Source: Microcaldota archaeon
Lineage (GTDB): Archaea > Micrarchaeota > Micrarchaeia > Anstonellales > Anstonellaceae
Reading direction: 5' to 3'
Assembly (NCBI GenBank): GCA_021813025.1
Contig: JAKAME010000044.1
Location: 1-11,012 of the forward strand
Length of the DNA: 11,012 nucleotides
Within the stretch, counting starts at the first letter, position 1. Every line of letters starts with the position of its first letter. Both the position numbers and the translations under genes were made by a program. This document shows, one piece after another, positions 1 through 5,351 of this stretch. Below the pieces are notes generated by a model that worked only from the letters and a program-made list of their open reading frames with translations, was not told the DNA's origin and made no database searches.

Positions 1-10
1 CTGGGACAAC

Positions 11-34
11 ACAGATGTTCCCCAATTCATCTGT
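11..34. repeat. 7-bp inverted repeat abutting the TRAM-gene TATA box
   Basis: Perfect 7-bp arms ACAGATG (11-17) and CATCTGT (28-34) flank a 10-nt spacer, and the right arm runs straight into the TATA box at 35-43. It could be an operator overlapping the TFB/TBP site. Because TTTT follows the right arm, it could also be a terminator hairpin for a gene left of the window. The sequence alone does not separate these. Confidence 0.45.
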
Positions 35-43
35 TTTATAAAT
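35..43 (+). promoter_or_regulatory. TATA box for the TRAM-domain gene
   Basis: TTTATAAAT is a near-ideal archaeal box A. Transcription would start about 26 nt downstream, near 65. That leaves a leader of about 90 nt before the preferred ATG at 155, much longer than for other genes here. A perfect 12-bp palindrome, GCAGGCGCCTGC (67-78), lies at or just after the predicted start and could be an operator or a small leader hairpin. Confidence 0.6.
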
Positions 44-154
44 CGCGTCTGCGTCCCATCCCCAGCGCAGGCGCCTGCCGAGGCCGTGGGGCTCACGCCG
101 CCACCGCCCCCAAGCGTTCCCATCAGCACCCTGCGCGCACACGGAGTTGAGCAG

Positions 155-493
155 ATGTACAGCGGACGAGGAAGTTTTGGCGGCGGCGGAGGCCGCGGCG
201 GCAACTATGGGGAGGAGGGCGGCCGTTCGGGCGGCCCCAAGCCGGTGAAAGCGGGCGACGAGGTTGACCTCACCATCGAGGCCATGGCGGCGCGCGGGGA
301 CGGCATAGCAAAGAAGGAGGGCTTCGTGATTTTCGTCAAAGGAGCCTCCATGGGCCAGACCGTGCATGTCAAAATCACGGACGTGCGCGAGCGCTTCGCC
401 ATCGGCGAGGTGCTCGGCCCGGCGACGGGCGGCAGCGCTCCGGCAGAAGCCCCGCCAGAGGCTGGGGCCGGCGAGCAGGCCCCCAGCGAATAA
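155..493 (+). CDS. Stand-alone TRAM-domain RNA-binding protein with Gly-rich RGG-like N-terminus
   Basis: A 112-residue protein. Residues 4-28 are a Gly/Arg-rich tail with an RGG-like stretch (GGGRGGNYG). Residues 31-88 are a TRAM beta-barrel, recognisable from VKAGDEVDLTIEA, GDGIAKKEGFVIFV and the closing FAIGEVL. An acidic Ala/Pro/Glu tail follows. TRAM modules bind RNA and are found in RNA-modifying enzymes; small single-domain TRAM proteins are typical of archaea, where at least one (in a methanogen) acts as a cold-shock-like RNA chaperone. A similar cytoplasmic role is inferred here. I chose ATG 155 because the Gly-rich start matches the family's usual N-terminus and a GGAG lies at 143-146. 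An in-frame GTG at 86 would add 23 Pro-rich residues that look non-coding. The gene appears monocistronic. Confidence 0.88.
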   Translation: MYSGRGSFGGGGGRGGNYGEEGGRSGGPKPVKAGDEVDLTIEAMAARGDGIAKKEGFVIFVKGASMGQTVHVKITDVRERFAIGEVLGPATGGSAPAEAPPEAGAGEQAPSE

Positions 494-498
494 ATCCA

Positions 499-507
499 TT
501 TTTTTTT
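499..507 (+). terminator. T9 tract ending the TRAM transcript
   Basis: An uninterrupted run of nine T starts 6 nt after the TRAM stop codon. Archaeal RNA polymerase terminates at such oligo-T tracts without needing a hairpin. It is the longest T run in the window. Confidence 0.65.
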
Positions 508-515
508 ACAAATCG

Positions 516-717
516 GCCCGCGCCATCGCGGGCTTATTTTCCCCTCTCCCGAGGCGGGCCTTGTTTTCCAATTCTCCAGCCCAGGCCATTTCCCGCTCCG
601 CCCGCCATGGCCGGCCTTTTTCCACCCGCCTCATAAAGCGGGCAGTTTTTTCCCATTTCCGCCCACGCCGGCCTTTCCAGCTTCCTCCCGGCCCCCGCGG
701 GCCTTGTTTTATATTTT
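516..717. repeat. Array of GC-rich stem / T-tract modules between the TRAM gene and pyrE
   Basis: This gene-free stretch contains GCGGGC four times (528-533, 554-559, 638-643, 697-702), each followed within a few bases by a T-rich tract. GCCGGCCTTT occurs twice (610-619, 667-676). The 14-mer GCGGGCCTTGTTTT is exact at 554-567 and 697-710. Clear hairpins are 516-522/527-533 (7 bp, 4-nt loop, then TTATTTT), 625-629/638-642 (then GT6) and 690-694/699-703 (then TTGTTTT). Copies of GCCCGC at 516 and 600 could pair with more than one GCGGGC, so alternative folds are possible. It may be a stack of intrinsic terminators, a regulatory leader, or a degenerate repeat; the sequence does not decide. Confidence 0.6.
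707..717 (+). promoter_or_regulatory. TATA box of the pyrE-pyrF-nnrD operon
   Basis: TTTTATATTTT is centred about 26 nt upstream of the pyrE ATG at 737, which predicts transcription starting at or next to the start codon (leaderless). The box overlaps the T tract of the last hairpin module, so the same bases could serve as upstream terminator and promoter. Confidence 0.55.
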
Positions 718-736
718 CCGCTACATTGTTCTATTC

Positions 737-1474
737 ATGTCATCCTCCGCCTTCGCCCAATTCCTGCTCTCCCGCGGCGCGCTCAAAATCGCCGCAAACG
801 AGTCCGGATATTTCAAGCTCAAGTCTGGCCGTCTCTCCCCAGTCTTTGTAAACACCGGCTCGCTCATCGACGGCGAGGCTCTCTCCGTTCTGGCGGACGC
901 CTATTCCGCCAAAATAGCCTCCCTGCTAAAAGGCGGCAAATTGGAGGAGTTCGACTTCCTCTTCGGGCCTGCCTACAAGGGAATCCCGCTTGCCGCGCTG
1001 GCCTGCGCCTCGCTTTACAAAAAGCGCAAGCTGAACAAGAAGTTTCTCTACGACCGCAAGGAGGCGAAAACGCACGGCGACGTGAAGGCCGACGCCCTCA
1101 TAGTCGGCGCCGACCAAGTCAAGGCCGGGGCAAAAATACTCATGATTGACGACGTCATATCGACCGGCGCGGCCAAATTCGAGGCTTGGGAAAAACTCTC
1201 CGCCGCCCTGCCGGGCGCGAAGCTTGTGGGCGTGCTGGTTGCAGTTGACAGGCAGGAATGCAGCGGGGATGCGCTCACGGCCGGCCCCGGCGCGGCAGAG
1301 GAAATCCAGGCCCGCCTGGGCTGCCCGCTCTTTGCCATAGCCACTATGGGCAAGCTGTATGCCGCCCTTTCCCCCACCCTCCCGCCCTCATCTTGCGCCG
1401 GATGGAGGGCATATTTCCAGAAATGGGGCACCAAGCAGGCCAGGAAATGGGCGGGCGCAAAAGGCAGGGCGTGA
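737..1474 (+). CDS. pyrE: Orotate phosphoribosyltransferase, bacterial/eukaryotic-style
   Basis: Transfers the phosphoribosyl group of PRPP to orotate, giving OMP, the fifth step of UMP synthesis; cytoplasmic. Visible motifs in the 245-residue product: FKLKSGRLSP (26-35, orotate/phosphate region), GPAYKGIPLA (around 77-86), the mobile catalytic loop RKEAKTHGD (107-115), and the PRPP loop IDDVISTGA (137-145, D138/D139). AYKGIPLA, NRKEAK-type loop and VAVDRQE resemble E. coli PyrE, whereas typical archaeal enzymes are shorter with a GxxxGGVPLA-like segment. The C-terminal AYFQKWG also parallels the bacterial end, followed by a basic tail. I chose ATG 737 over TTG 704 because of the TATA spacing and the family N-terminus. 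The stop overlaps the pyrF ribosome-binding site, and pyrF begins 5 nt later. A horizontal origin is inference. Confidence 0.93.
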   Translation: MSSSAFAQFLLSRGALKIAANESGYFKLKSGRLSPVFVNTGSLIDGEALSVLADAYSAKIASLLKGGKLEEFDFLFGPAYKGIPLAALACASLYKKRKLNKKFLYDRKEAKTHGDVKADALIVGADQVKAGAKILMIDDVISTGAAKFEAWEKLSAALPGAKLVGVLVAVDRQECSGDALTAGPGAAEEIQARLGCPLFAIATMGKLYAALSPTLPPSSCAGWRAYFQKWGTKQARKWAGAKGRA

Positions 1475-1475
1475 T
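1467..1475 (+). promoter_or_regulatory. Shine-Dalgarno site for pyrF, overlapping the pyrE stop
   Basis: GGGCGTGAT matches the archaeal consensus GGAGGTGAT at 7 of 9 positions and ends 4 nt before ATG 1480. It overlaps the pyrE TGA (1472-1474), suggesting translational coupling. A GTG at 1471 overlapping the stop as GTGA is a possible alternative start but lies inside this site. Confidence 0.5.
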
Positions 1476-1479
1476 TTGC

Positions 1480-2331
1480 ATGGCCTCCTACCTCGAAAAA
1501 CTGGCCGCCTCCGCCCGGAAGCGGGGCAGCCTTCTCTGCTTCGGCCTTGACCCGGTGCTTGAGAAAATCCCCTCTTCGGTGAAAGGCTCGCCGCGCCAGC
1601 GCATTTCCAAATTCTATTCCTCCATCATAGACTCGATTCCAGAAGATTCCGGCATCTCTGCACTCAAGCCAAACTACGCCTTCTTCGCCCAGTACGGCTG
1701 GGACGGGCTGCAGGCGCTCCAAGACCTCATCTACCGCTACTACGGCCGCTGCCCCGTCATCCTCGACGTAAAGCGCGGCGACATAGGCACCACATCGGCA
1801 GCCTATGCAAAGGAGTGCTACGAATTCTGGGGGGCCGATGCGGTCACCCTCTCGCCCTTCATGGGCCATGACAGCGTGCAGCCCTTCATAGACTGCTTTT
1901 CGCAGGGCCGAGGCGCGTATCTGCTCTGCCGCACCTCCAATCCTGGCGCCGCCGACTTTCAGGAGATGACCCTGAAGGAAACCAAGAAGCCCCTCTATCT
2001 TGAAGTTCTGAGCAAGGCCCTGAAATGGCATCAGGACGGCCTTGGCCTTGTCGTGGGCGCCACCGCGCCTGCCGAGATGGAGGCAGTGCTCAAGCTGGTT
2101 TCCAAATCCGGCAAGCCCATGCCCCTGCTCATTCCCGGCGTGGGCACGCAGGGGGGCTCTGCAGAGGAGGTGGGCAAACTGCTGCGCAGCCTTGACAAGG
2201 AGCATCTGGAGCTTCATAGGGTGAACGCCGCCTCCTCAATTGCGTATGGCTATCTCAAGGCCAATTCTTCTGATTATGTGGGCTGCGCGCTGGCCGAAAT
2301 CGCGCGCATCAACAAGGCGCTCGGATACTGA
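1480..2331 (+). CDS. pyrF: Orotidine 5'-phosphate decarboxylase, type 2
   Basis: Decarboxylates OMP to UMP, the last step of de novo pyrimidine synthesis; a cytoplasmic TIM barrel. The 283-residue length and motif set fit the type 2 PyrF subfamily: LCFGLDP near the N-terminus, KPNYAFFAQYG, the catalytic LDVKRGDIGTTSAAYA (D96, K98, D101), TSNPGA, and the phosphate-binding PGVGTQGG. Typical archaeal OMP decarboxylases are the shorter type 1 (about 210-230 residues), while type 2 is best known from bacteria such as mycobacteria and myxobacteria. The pyrE-pyrF order matches successive pathway steps and the domain order of eukaryotic UMP synthase, but here they are two genes 5 nt apart. Start chosen by the Shine-Dalgarno match. 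Confidence 0.94.
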   Translation: MASYLEKLAASARKRGSLLCFGLDPVLEKIPSSVKGSPRQRISKFYSSIIDSIPEDSGISALKPNYAFFAQYGWDGLQALQDLIYRYYGRCPVILDVKRGDIGTTSAAYAKECYEFWGADAVTLSPFMGHDSVQPFIDCFSQGRGAYLLCRTSNPGAADFQEMTLKETKKPLYLEVLSKALKWHQDGLGLVVGATAPAEMEAVLKLVSKSGKPMPLLIPGVGTQGGSAEEVGKLLRSLDKEHLELHRVNAASSIAYGYLKANSSDYVGCALAEIARINKALGY

Positions 2332-2352
2332 TGCAAAAGAGGCGAGCAAAAC

Positions 2353-3168
2353 ATGCCTCAACGCTGCACCGCTTCGGACTGGCTGCTTTTGCGCCAGCCA
2401 GAAAAAGCGAGCCATAAGGGGGAGAACGGCCGCCTGCTCATCTGCGCCGGCTCATCGCAGTACCACGGCTCGCTCATTCTCTCCATTCTCGCATCAGTGC
2501 GCTTCTGCGATTTGGTTTACGTATATTGCGACAAAGAGAATCAAGCGCTTGTCCGGCGCCTCAAACAGGCCACTCCAAACGTCATCGTCCTCTCCTCTTC
2601 ACGCGCCCTCTCCTCCTTCCTTCCCAGCATTGATTCAATTCTCGCCGGCCCGGGCTGGGCCGTTGATTCGAAAAACGCCGCCATTCTCGCGCGGCTGCTC
2701 AAGACAAGAAAGCCAATCGTGCTTGACGCGGGCGCGCTGGCCATATTGGGCGGGAATAGGCGCCTGCTCCCCCTTCTGCATCCCTCCTGCGTGCTCACGC
2801 CCCATGGAGGTGAATTCAAGAAACTTTTCGGCAAAGAAGCCGCCGCCCACTCCGTCCTATCTGCCGCGAAAAAAACCAATTCTGTCATTCTCTGCAAGGG
2901 CCCAATCGATTTAATTTCGGACGGCCGCCGCCTCTGCTCCAACCGCGTCCATCATGTCGGCATGACCAAGGGAGGCACGGGCGATGTGCTGGCCGGCCTG
3001 TGCGCCGTCCTGCTGGCCAGCCACAATACCCCCTTCCAGTCCGCATGCGCGGCAGCCTATCTCAACGGCCTTGCCGGCCTGCGCCTGTCCAAGAAAATGG
3101 GCGCGCATTACTCGTCCCTTGACTTGGCAAACGAGCTTCCAGCCGCGGCCCGCGCCATTGAAAAATAG
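2353..3168 (+). CDS. nnrD: ADP/ATP-dependent NAD(P)H-hydrate dehydratase (stand-alone YjeF C-domain)
   Basis: Repairs damaged nicotinamide cofactor by dehydrating (S)-NADHX or NADPHX at the expense of ADP or ATP. The 271-residue product is one ribokinase-like domain with the family hallmarks: HKGENGRLLICAGSSQYHG near residues 21-40, LTPHGGEFKKLFG (148-160), ILCKGPIDLISDG, and the nucleotide/catalytic loop GMTKGGTGDVLAG (203-215, catalytic Asp D211). Many prokaryotes fuse this domain to the NnrE epimerase; no epimerase domain is present here or nearby. It lies 21 nt after pyrF with an AGAGGCGA Shine-Dalgarno-like site and no promoter, so it is probably cotranscribed with pyrEF. A T5 tract (3197-3201) follows. 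Confidence 0.9.
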   Translation: MPQRCTASDWLLLRQPEKASHKGENGRLLICAGSSQYHGSLILSILASVRFCDLVYVYCDKENQALVRRLKQATPNVIVLSSSRALSSFLPSIDSILAGPGWAVDSKNAAILARLLKTRKPIVLDAGALAILGGNRRLLPLLHPSCVLTPHGGEFKKLFGKEAAAHSVLSAAKKTNSVILCKGPIDLISDGRRLCSNRVHHVGMTKGGTGDVLAGLCAVLLASHNTPFQSACAAAYLNGLAGLRLSKKMGAHYSSLDLANELPAAARAIEK

Positions 3169-3196
3169 GGCCAAATCCCATTGTCGCTTTTGCTGA

Positions 3197-3201
3197 TTTT
3201 T
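3197..3201 (+). terminator. T5 tract downstream of nnrD
   Basis: TTTTT lies 29 nt after the nnrD stop and before the next promoter. It is a plausible but weak archaeal oligo-T terminator, with no convincing stem. Confidence 0.35.
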
Positions 3202-3225
3202 CGTCGTTTCAGCCCACCCAAACGC

Positions 3226-3233
3226 ATTTAAAC
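3226..3233 (+). promoter_or_regulatory. TATA box for the DUF5752-like gene
   Basis: ATTTAAAC fits box A. Its centre lies only about 10 nt before the in-frame ATG at 3239, too close for that codon to be in the transcript. Transcription should start near 3255, which supports ATG 3272. Confidence 0.5.
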
Positions 3234-3256
3234 CTCCTATGTTTTCTCCTCTCATA

Positions 3257-3266
3257 GGGAGGGTGA
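3257..3266 (+). promoter_or_regulatory. Strong Shine-Dalgarno deciding the start at 3272
   Basis: GGGAGGGTGA is close to the full archaeal anti-16S consensus and ends 5 nt before ATG 3272. With the predicted transcript start near 3255, the leader would be about 17 nt and consist almost entirely of this site. Confidence 0.6.
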
Positions 3267-3271
3267 TTGGA

Positions 3272-3538
3272 ATGGATGCTCCTATTGGAAAGGAGTTCGT
3301 GTTCAGGATGCCGCCTGAGAAGGGCGGCTCAGTGGTGGGCAGGGCCAAGAACCTCAACGACTTGGCCAACCTCATCAAGACCGCGCCTCTGGAGGCCGTG
3401 ATATACCACGCAAAGGGCGGGCACTTCGCCCCCTGGCTTGACATGCTGGGCTCGCGCTCCCCCGCCTCCGCCCTGCGCGGGCTTGTAATCAACGACAAGA
3501 CGGCGCGCGTGGCCCTCCTGCGCGCCCTGCGCTCGTAG
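3272..3538 (+). CDS. Small conserved archaeal protein, DUF5752-like
   Basis: An 88-residue soluble protein with no signal or membrane segment. The segment AKNLNDLANLIKTAP followed by AVIYHAKGGHFAPWLDMLGS resembles the DUF5752 pattern (a helix that starts by limiting or selecting, then a Y/F-H-x(4)-FA-W core). This is from memory of the family and is not confirmed by a search. No biochemical function can be given. The start at ATG 3272 is set by TATA position and a strong Shine-Dalgarno; starting at ATG 3239 would add 11 residues. It appears monocistronic. The last 16 bp before the stop (3520-3535) are duplicated exactly 42 bp downstream, outside the gene. Confidence 0.7.
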   Translation: MDAPIGKEFVFRMPPEKGGSVVGRAKNLNDLANLIKTAPLEAVIYHAKGGHFAPWLDMLGSRSPASALRGLVINDKTARVALLRALRS

Positions 3539-3577
3539 AGGCCGGTTTTCCCCCGCTGCCCGCGCGCCCTGCGCTCG
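3520..3577. repeat. 16-bp direct repeat at the gene end (offset 42 bp)
   Basis: GCGCGCCCTGCGCTCG occurs at 3520-3535 (last codons of the preceding gene) and again at 3562-3577. The offset is a multiple of three, so both copies read as R-A-L-R-S in the same frame, separated by the stop codon at 3536-3538. A small slippage duplication is the simplest reading. Confidence 0.6.
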
Positions 3578-3622
3578 AATCTTGCTTTGCCCCAGCAGCG
3601 CCCCCCAATCGCTCCTAACCCC

Positions 3623-3630
3623 TTTTTATT
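3623..3630 (+). promoter_or_regulatory. TATA box for the membrane-protein gene at 3652
   Basis: TTTTTATT is centred about 25 nt before ATG 3652, predicting a leaderless transcript. It is T-rich and less ideal than the boxes at 35 and 8224. Confidence 0.45.
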
Positions 3631-3651
3631 CTCCATCTCTTCTTTCCCCCC

Positions 3652-4206
3652 ATGCTCGAATCTCTGGCTGCCAGCGCACTGGGCGGCTTTTGCGCCAAGG
3701 TGGCGGACGAATGCGCCGACAGGCGCCTGCCCCTGCCTTCAATCATTCCGATTTCACTTGCCATTCTCTATGGCGCGCTCATCGGCTGGCTGACTTCCTA
3801 CACCCTTCTCTCCTCGCTTTTCATCGCCCTCGCTCTGGCTTCCCTGCTGAGCGGCAAAATCAACCACCCCTACCACCTGCTTGGCGCGGCCGTATTCACC
3901 CTCGTGCTCGTCGCGTTCCCCACCATCGCGTTCGAGCCCTGGCTCTTCTGCCTCTTTCTTGTTTCAGGCCTGCTTGACGAGCTTGAGCTTGGCGGCATGG
4001 CTCGCGGCCCTCTTGCTTTCCTCAACTCCGAGAGGCTCTGGACTCCTCTTGCAGCCCTGCTGGCAGTCCTCTTTTTGGGCGCTCCCCTCCTCTTCCTTCT
4101 GGCCCTCGTCCTTTTCGACATCACCTATCGCTTCGGCGGCTGGGTGGTGGCTTTGGAATATCCGCCCAAGCCCGTGCGCGCGCCGGCCAGAAGAAGGAAG
4201 CGATAG
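3652..4206 (+). CDS. Multi-pass integral membrane protein of unknown function
   Basis: A 184-residue, very hydrophobic protein. Likely membrane stretches are about 29-48, 50-67, 75-92, 95-108 and 130-165 (the last long enough for two spans), giving roughly five or six passes. The C-terminus is strongly basic (RRRKR), consistent with a cytoplasmic end. Charged residues lie next to or between spans: K-V-A-D-E at 16-20, G-K-I-N-H-P-x-H at 68-75, D-E-L-E at 109-112 and D156. Such retained polar positions often mark a membrane enzyme or transporter, but I recognise no named family. It has its own promoter and lies upstream of priL without obvious functional linkage. Confidence 0.72.
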   Translation: MLESLAASALGGFCAKVADECADRRLPLPSIIPISLAILYGALIGWLTSYTLLSSLFIALALASLLSGKINHPYHLLGAAVFTLVLVAFPTIAFEPWLFCLFLVSGLLDELELGGMARGPLAFLNSERLWTPLAALLAVLFLGAPLLFLLALVLFDITYRFGGWVVALEYPPKPVRAPARRRKR

Positions 4207-4210
4207 CCTA

Positions 4211-4216
4211 TTTTTT
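4211..4216 (+). terminator. T6 tract after the membrane-protein gene
   Basis: TTTTTT begins 5 nt after the stop codon and lies before the priL promoter. It is a plausible archaeal oligo-T terminator. Confidence 0.5.
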
Positions 4217-4238
4217 GCGGAAAAGCGCTTCCCTCATC

Positions 4239-4246
4239 TATTTAAC
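4239..4246 (+). promoter_or_regulatory. TATA box of the priL-priS operon
   Basis: TATTTAAC is centred about 27 nt upstream of ATG 4270, predicting a leaderless priL mRNA. Confidence 0.5.
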
Positions 4247-4269
4247 TTCTGTCAGCCCCAACAGAGCCG

Positions 4270-5346
4270 ATGGCCGACTTGCGTTTCTGCGCCCATTTCC
4301 CTTTCAGCGAGGAAGCCCGCGCCTATGTGCGCGAGCACAAGCTGGCGCCTGATGCCGATGCGCTTGCCTCCGGCGAGGCGCGCCTGCGCACCGCCCTCTC
4401 CTCGGGCGAGCTGAAATTGGAGGCCAGCGCGCTGGATTCAGAGCACAGGCAGGCCATTCTCTCCTACGCGGCCAGCCGTCTCCTCCTCGCAGCATGGGGC
4501 AACCGCTGGGCCGAGAGGCGCGCTGCAGTTGCAGAGTCGAAGAGGGCTCACGAATTTCTCAAAACTTCCGAGGATTCGCGCGCAGGCTATGCCGACAAGC
4601 TGGCCGATTCCTTGAATCTTCATTTCACTCCGGCGCAGTCGTCCGCCCCTTCAACCACCCCGTCTTCTTCCGAGCGCGCCTATCTGCTCCCTTTCTGGGA
4701 ATATTTGCGCCATGCCCCCCATGACGTGCACTACAAGCTGGTGAATGCCAAATTGGAGAAAGGGCTTGTGCGCGTAAGCTCGCACCAGCGCTTGCGCATT
4801 TTGGAGGAAGCCATCCGCCAGAGGCTTGAGGAGCCTCTCCCGCCGCTCAAGGAGCCTCCCGCCGAGTGCAAGCCAATTCTTGCCCGCCTCTCCCTTCTGC
4901 TTCCGCGCGAGAATCTGGCCCCAATCAAAATAGACACAAAAGATTTCCCGCCCTGCATCAAAAAACTGATTGACGACTTGCGCATGTCTGTCAACGTGCC
5001 GCATCTGGGCCGCGTGGCTCTGGCAGTCTATCTCATCAAGGCAGGCCTGTCTGACGAGCAGATTGCCGAGCTTTTCTCCTATGCCCCAGACTACAATGCA
5101 GAAACTACCGCATACCAAATTTCATACGCGCGCAAAAAGAGCTATTCCATGGCTTCCTGCGCCACCATGGACGGCTGGGGCCTGTGCATTGCGGTCTGCC
5201 GCTGCGGCAGCCCCATCTATTACAGGGAGGAAAAGCACGGGCGCAATGCGCGCGAAAGCATGAAGACTCTTCTGCGCGGGCCTGCGCCTGCTGAAGCGGC
5301 TGGAGACATAGAAGACCCGCATGCAAATTCCAATGTCAAGGCTTGA
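4270..5346 (+). CDS. priL: DNA primase large (regulatory) subunit PriL with 4Fe-4S domain
   Basis: Non-catalytic partner of PriS in the archaeal/eukaryotic-type primase that makes primers at replication forks. The 358-residue protein has a helical N-terminal domain to about 210, including the family-like stretch ASRLLLAAWGNRWAERRAAVAESKRAHEFL, then a Pro/Ser-rich linker near 120-135. The C-terminal Fe-S domain starts at PPCIKKLIDDLRMSVNVPHLGRVALAVYL-like sequence and ends at YYREEKHG. Cluster ligands are most likely C229, C297, C306 and C312, the last three spaced C-x8-C-x5-C; C310 is an extra cysteine close by. The short GLSDEQIAELFSYAPDYN segment is typical. Its stop is 5 nt before the priS ATG, so the two subunits are probably coupled. 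Confidence 0.93.
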   Translation: MADLRFCAHFPFSEEARAYVREHKLAPDADALASGEARLRTALSSGELKLEASALDSEHRQAILSYAASRLLLAAWGNRWAERRAAVAESKRAHEFLKTSEDSRAGYADKLADSLNLHFTPAQSSAPSTTPSSSERAYLLPFWEYLRHAPHDVHYKLVNAKLEKGLVRVSSHQRLRILEEAIRQRLEEPLPPLKEPPAECKPILARLSLLLPRENLAPIKIDTKDFPPCIKKLIDDLRMSVNVPHLGRVALAVYLIKAGLSDEQIAELFSYAPDYNAETTAYQISYARKKSYSMASCATMDGWGLCIAVCRCGSPIYYREEKHGRNARESMKTLLRGPAPAEAAGDIEDPHANSNVKA

Positions 5347-5351
5347 TTTTC

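Noticed and set aside
86..154. GTG at 86 as the start of the TRAM protein
   Set aside because: It would add a Pro-rich 23-residue segment unlike TRAM family N-termini; ATG 155 begins the expected Gly-rich tail and has GGAG upstream. It cannot be fully excluded because the leader is unusually long.
366..851. Forward open frame covering the hairpin array and both flanking gene ends
   Set aside because: It overlaps TRAM and pyrE in a different frame, and its low-complexity translation follows from the repeated GC/T modules.
1048..2217. Long antisense open frame of 389 codons opposite pyrE and pyrF
   Set aside because: It lies opposite two clearly recognisable genes, its translation matches no family, and long antisense frames are expected in GC-rich DNA with this codon bias.
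3239..3271. ATG at 3239 as start of the DUF5752-like gene
   Set aside because: It lies only about 10 nt from the TATA box, upstream of the expected transcript start, while ATG 3272 has a near-perfect Shine-Dalgarno.
3539..3651. Possible small gene or RNA between the DUF5752-like gene and the membrane protein
   Set aside because: Apart from the 16-bp repeat copy and the TATA box at 3623 I see no start codon with a ribosome site and no cloverleaf or stable fold.
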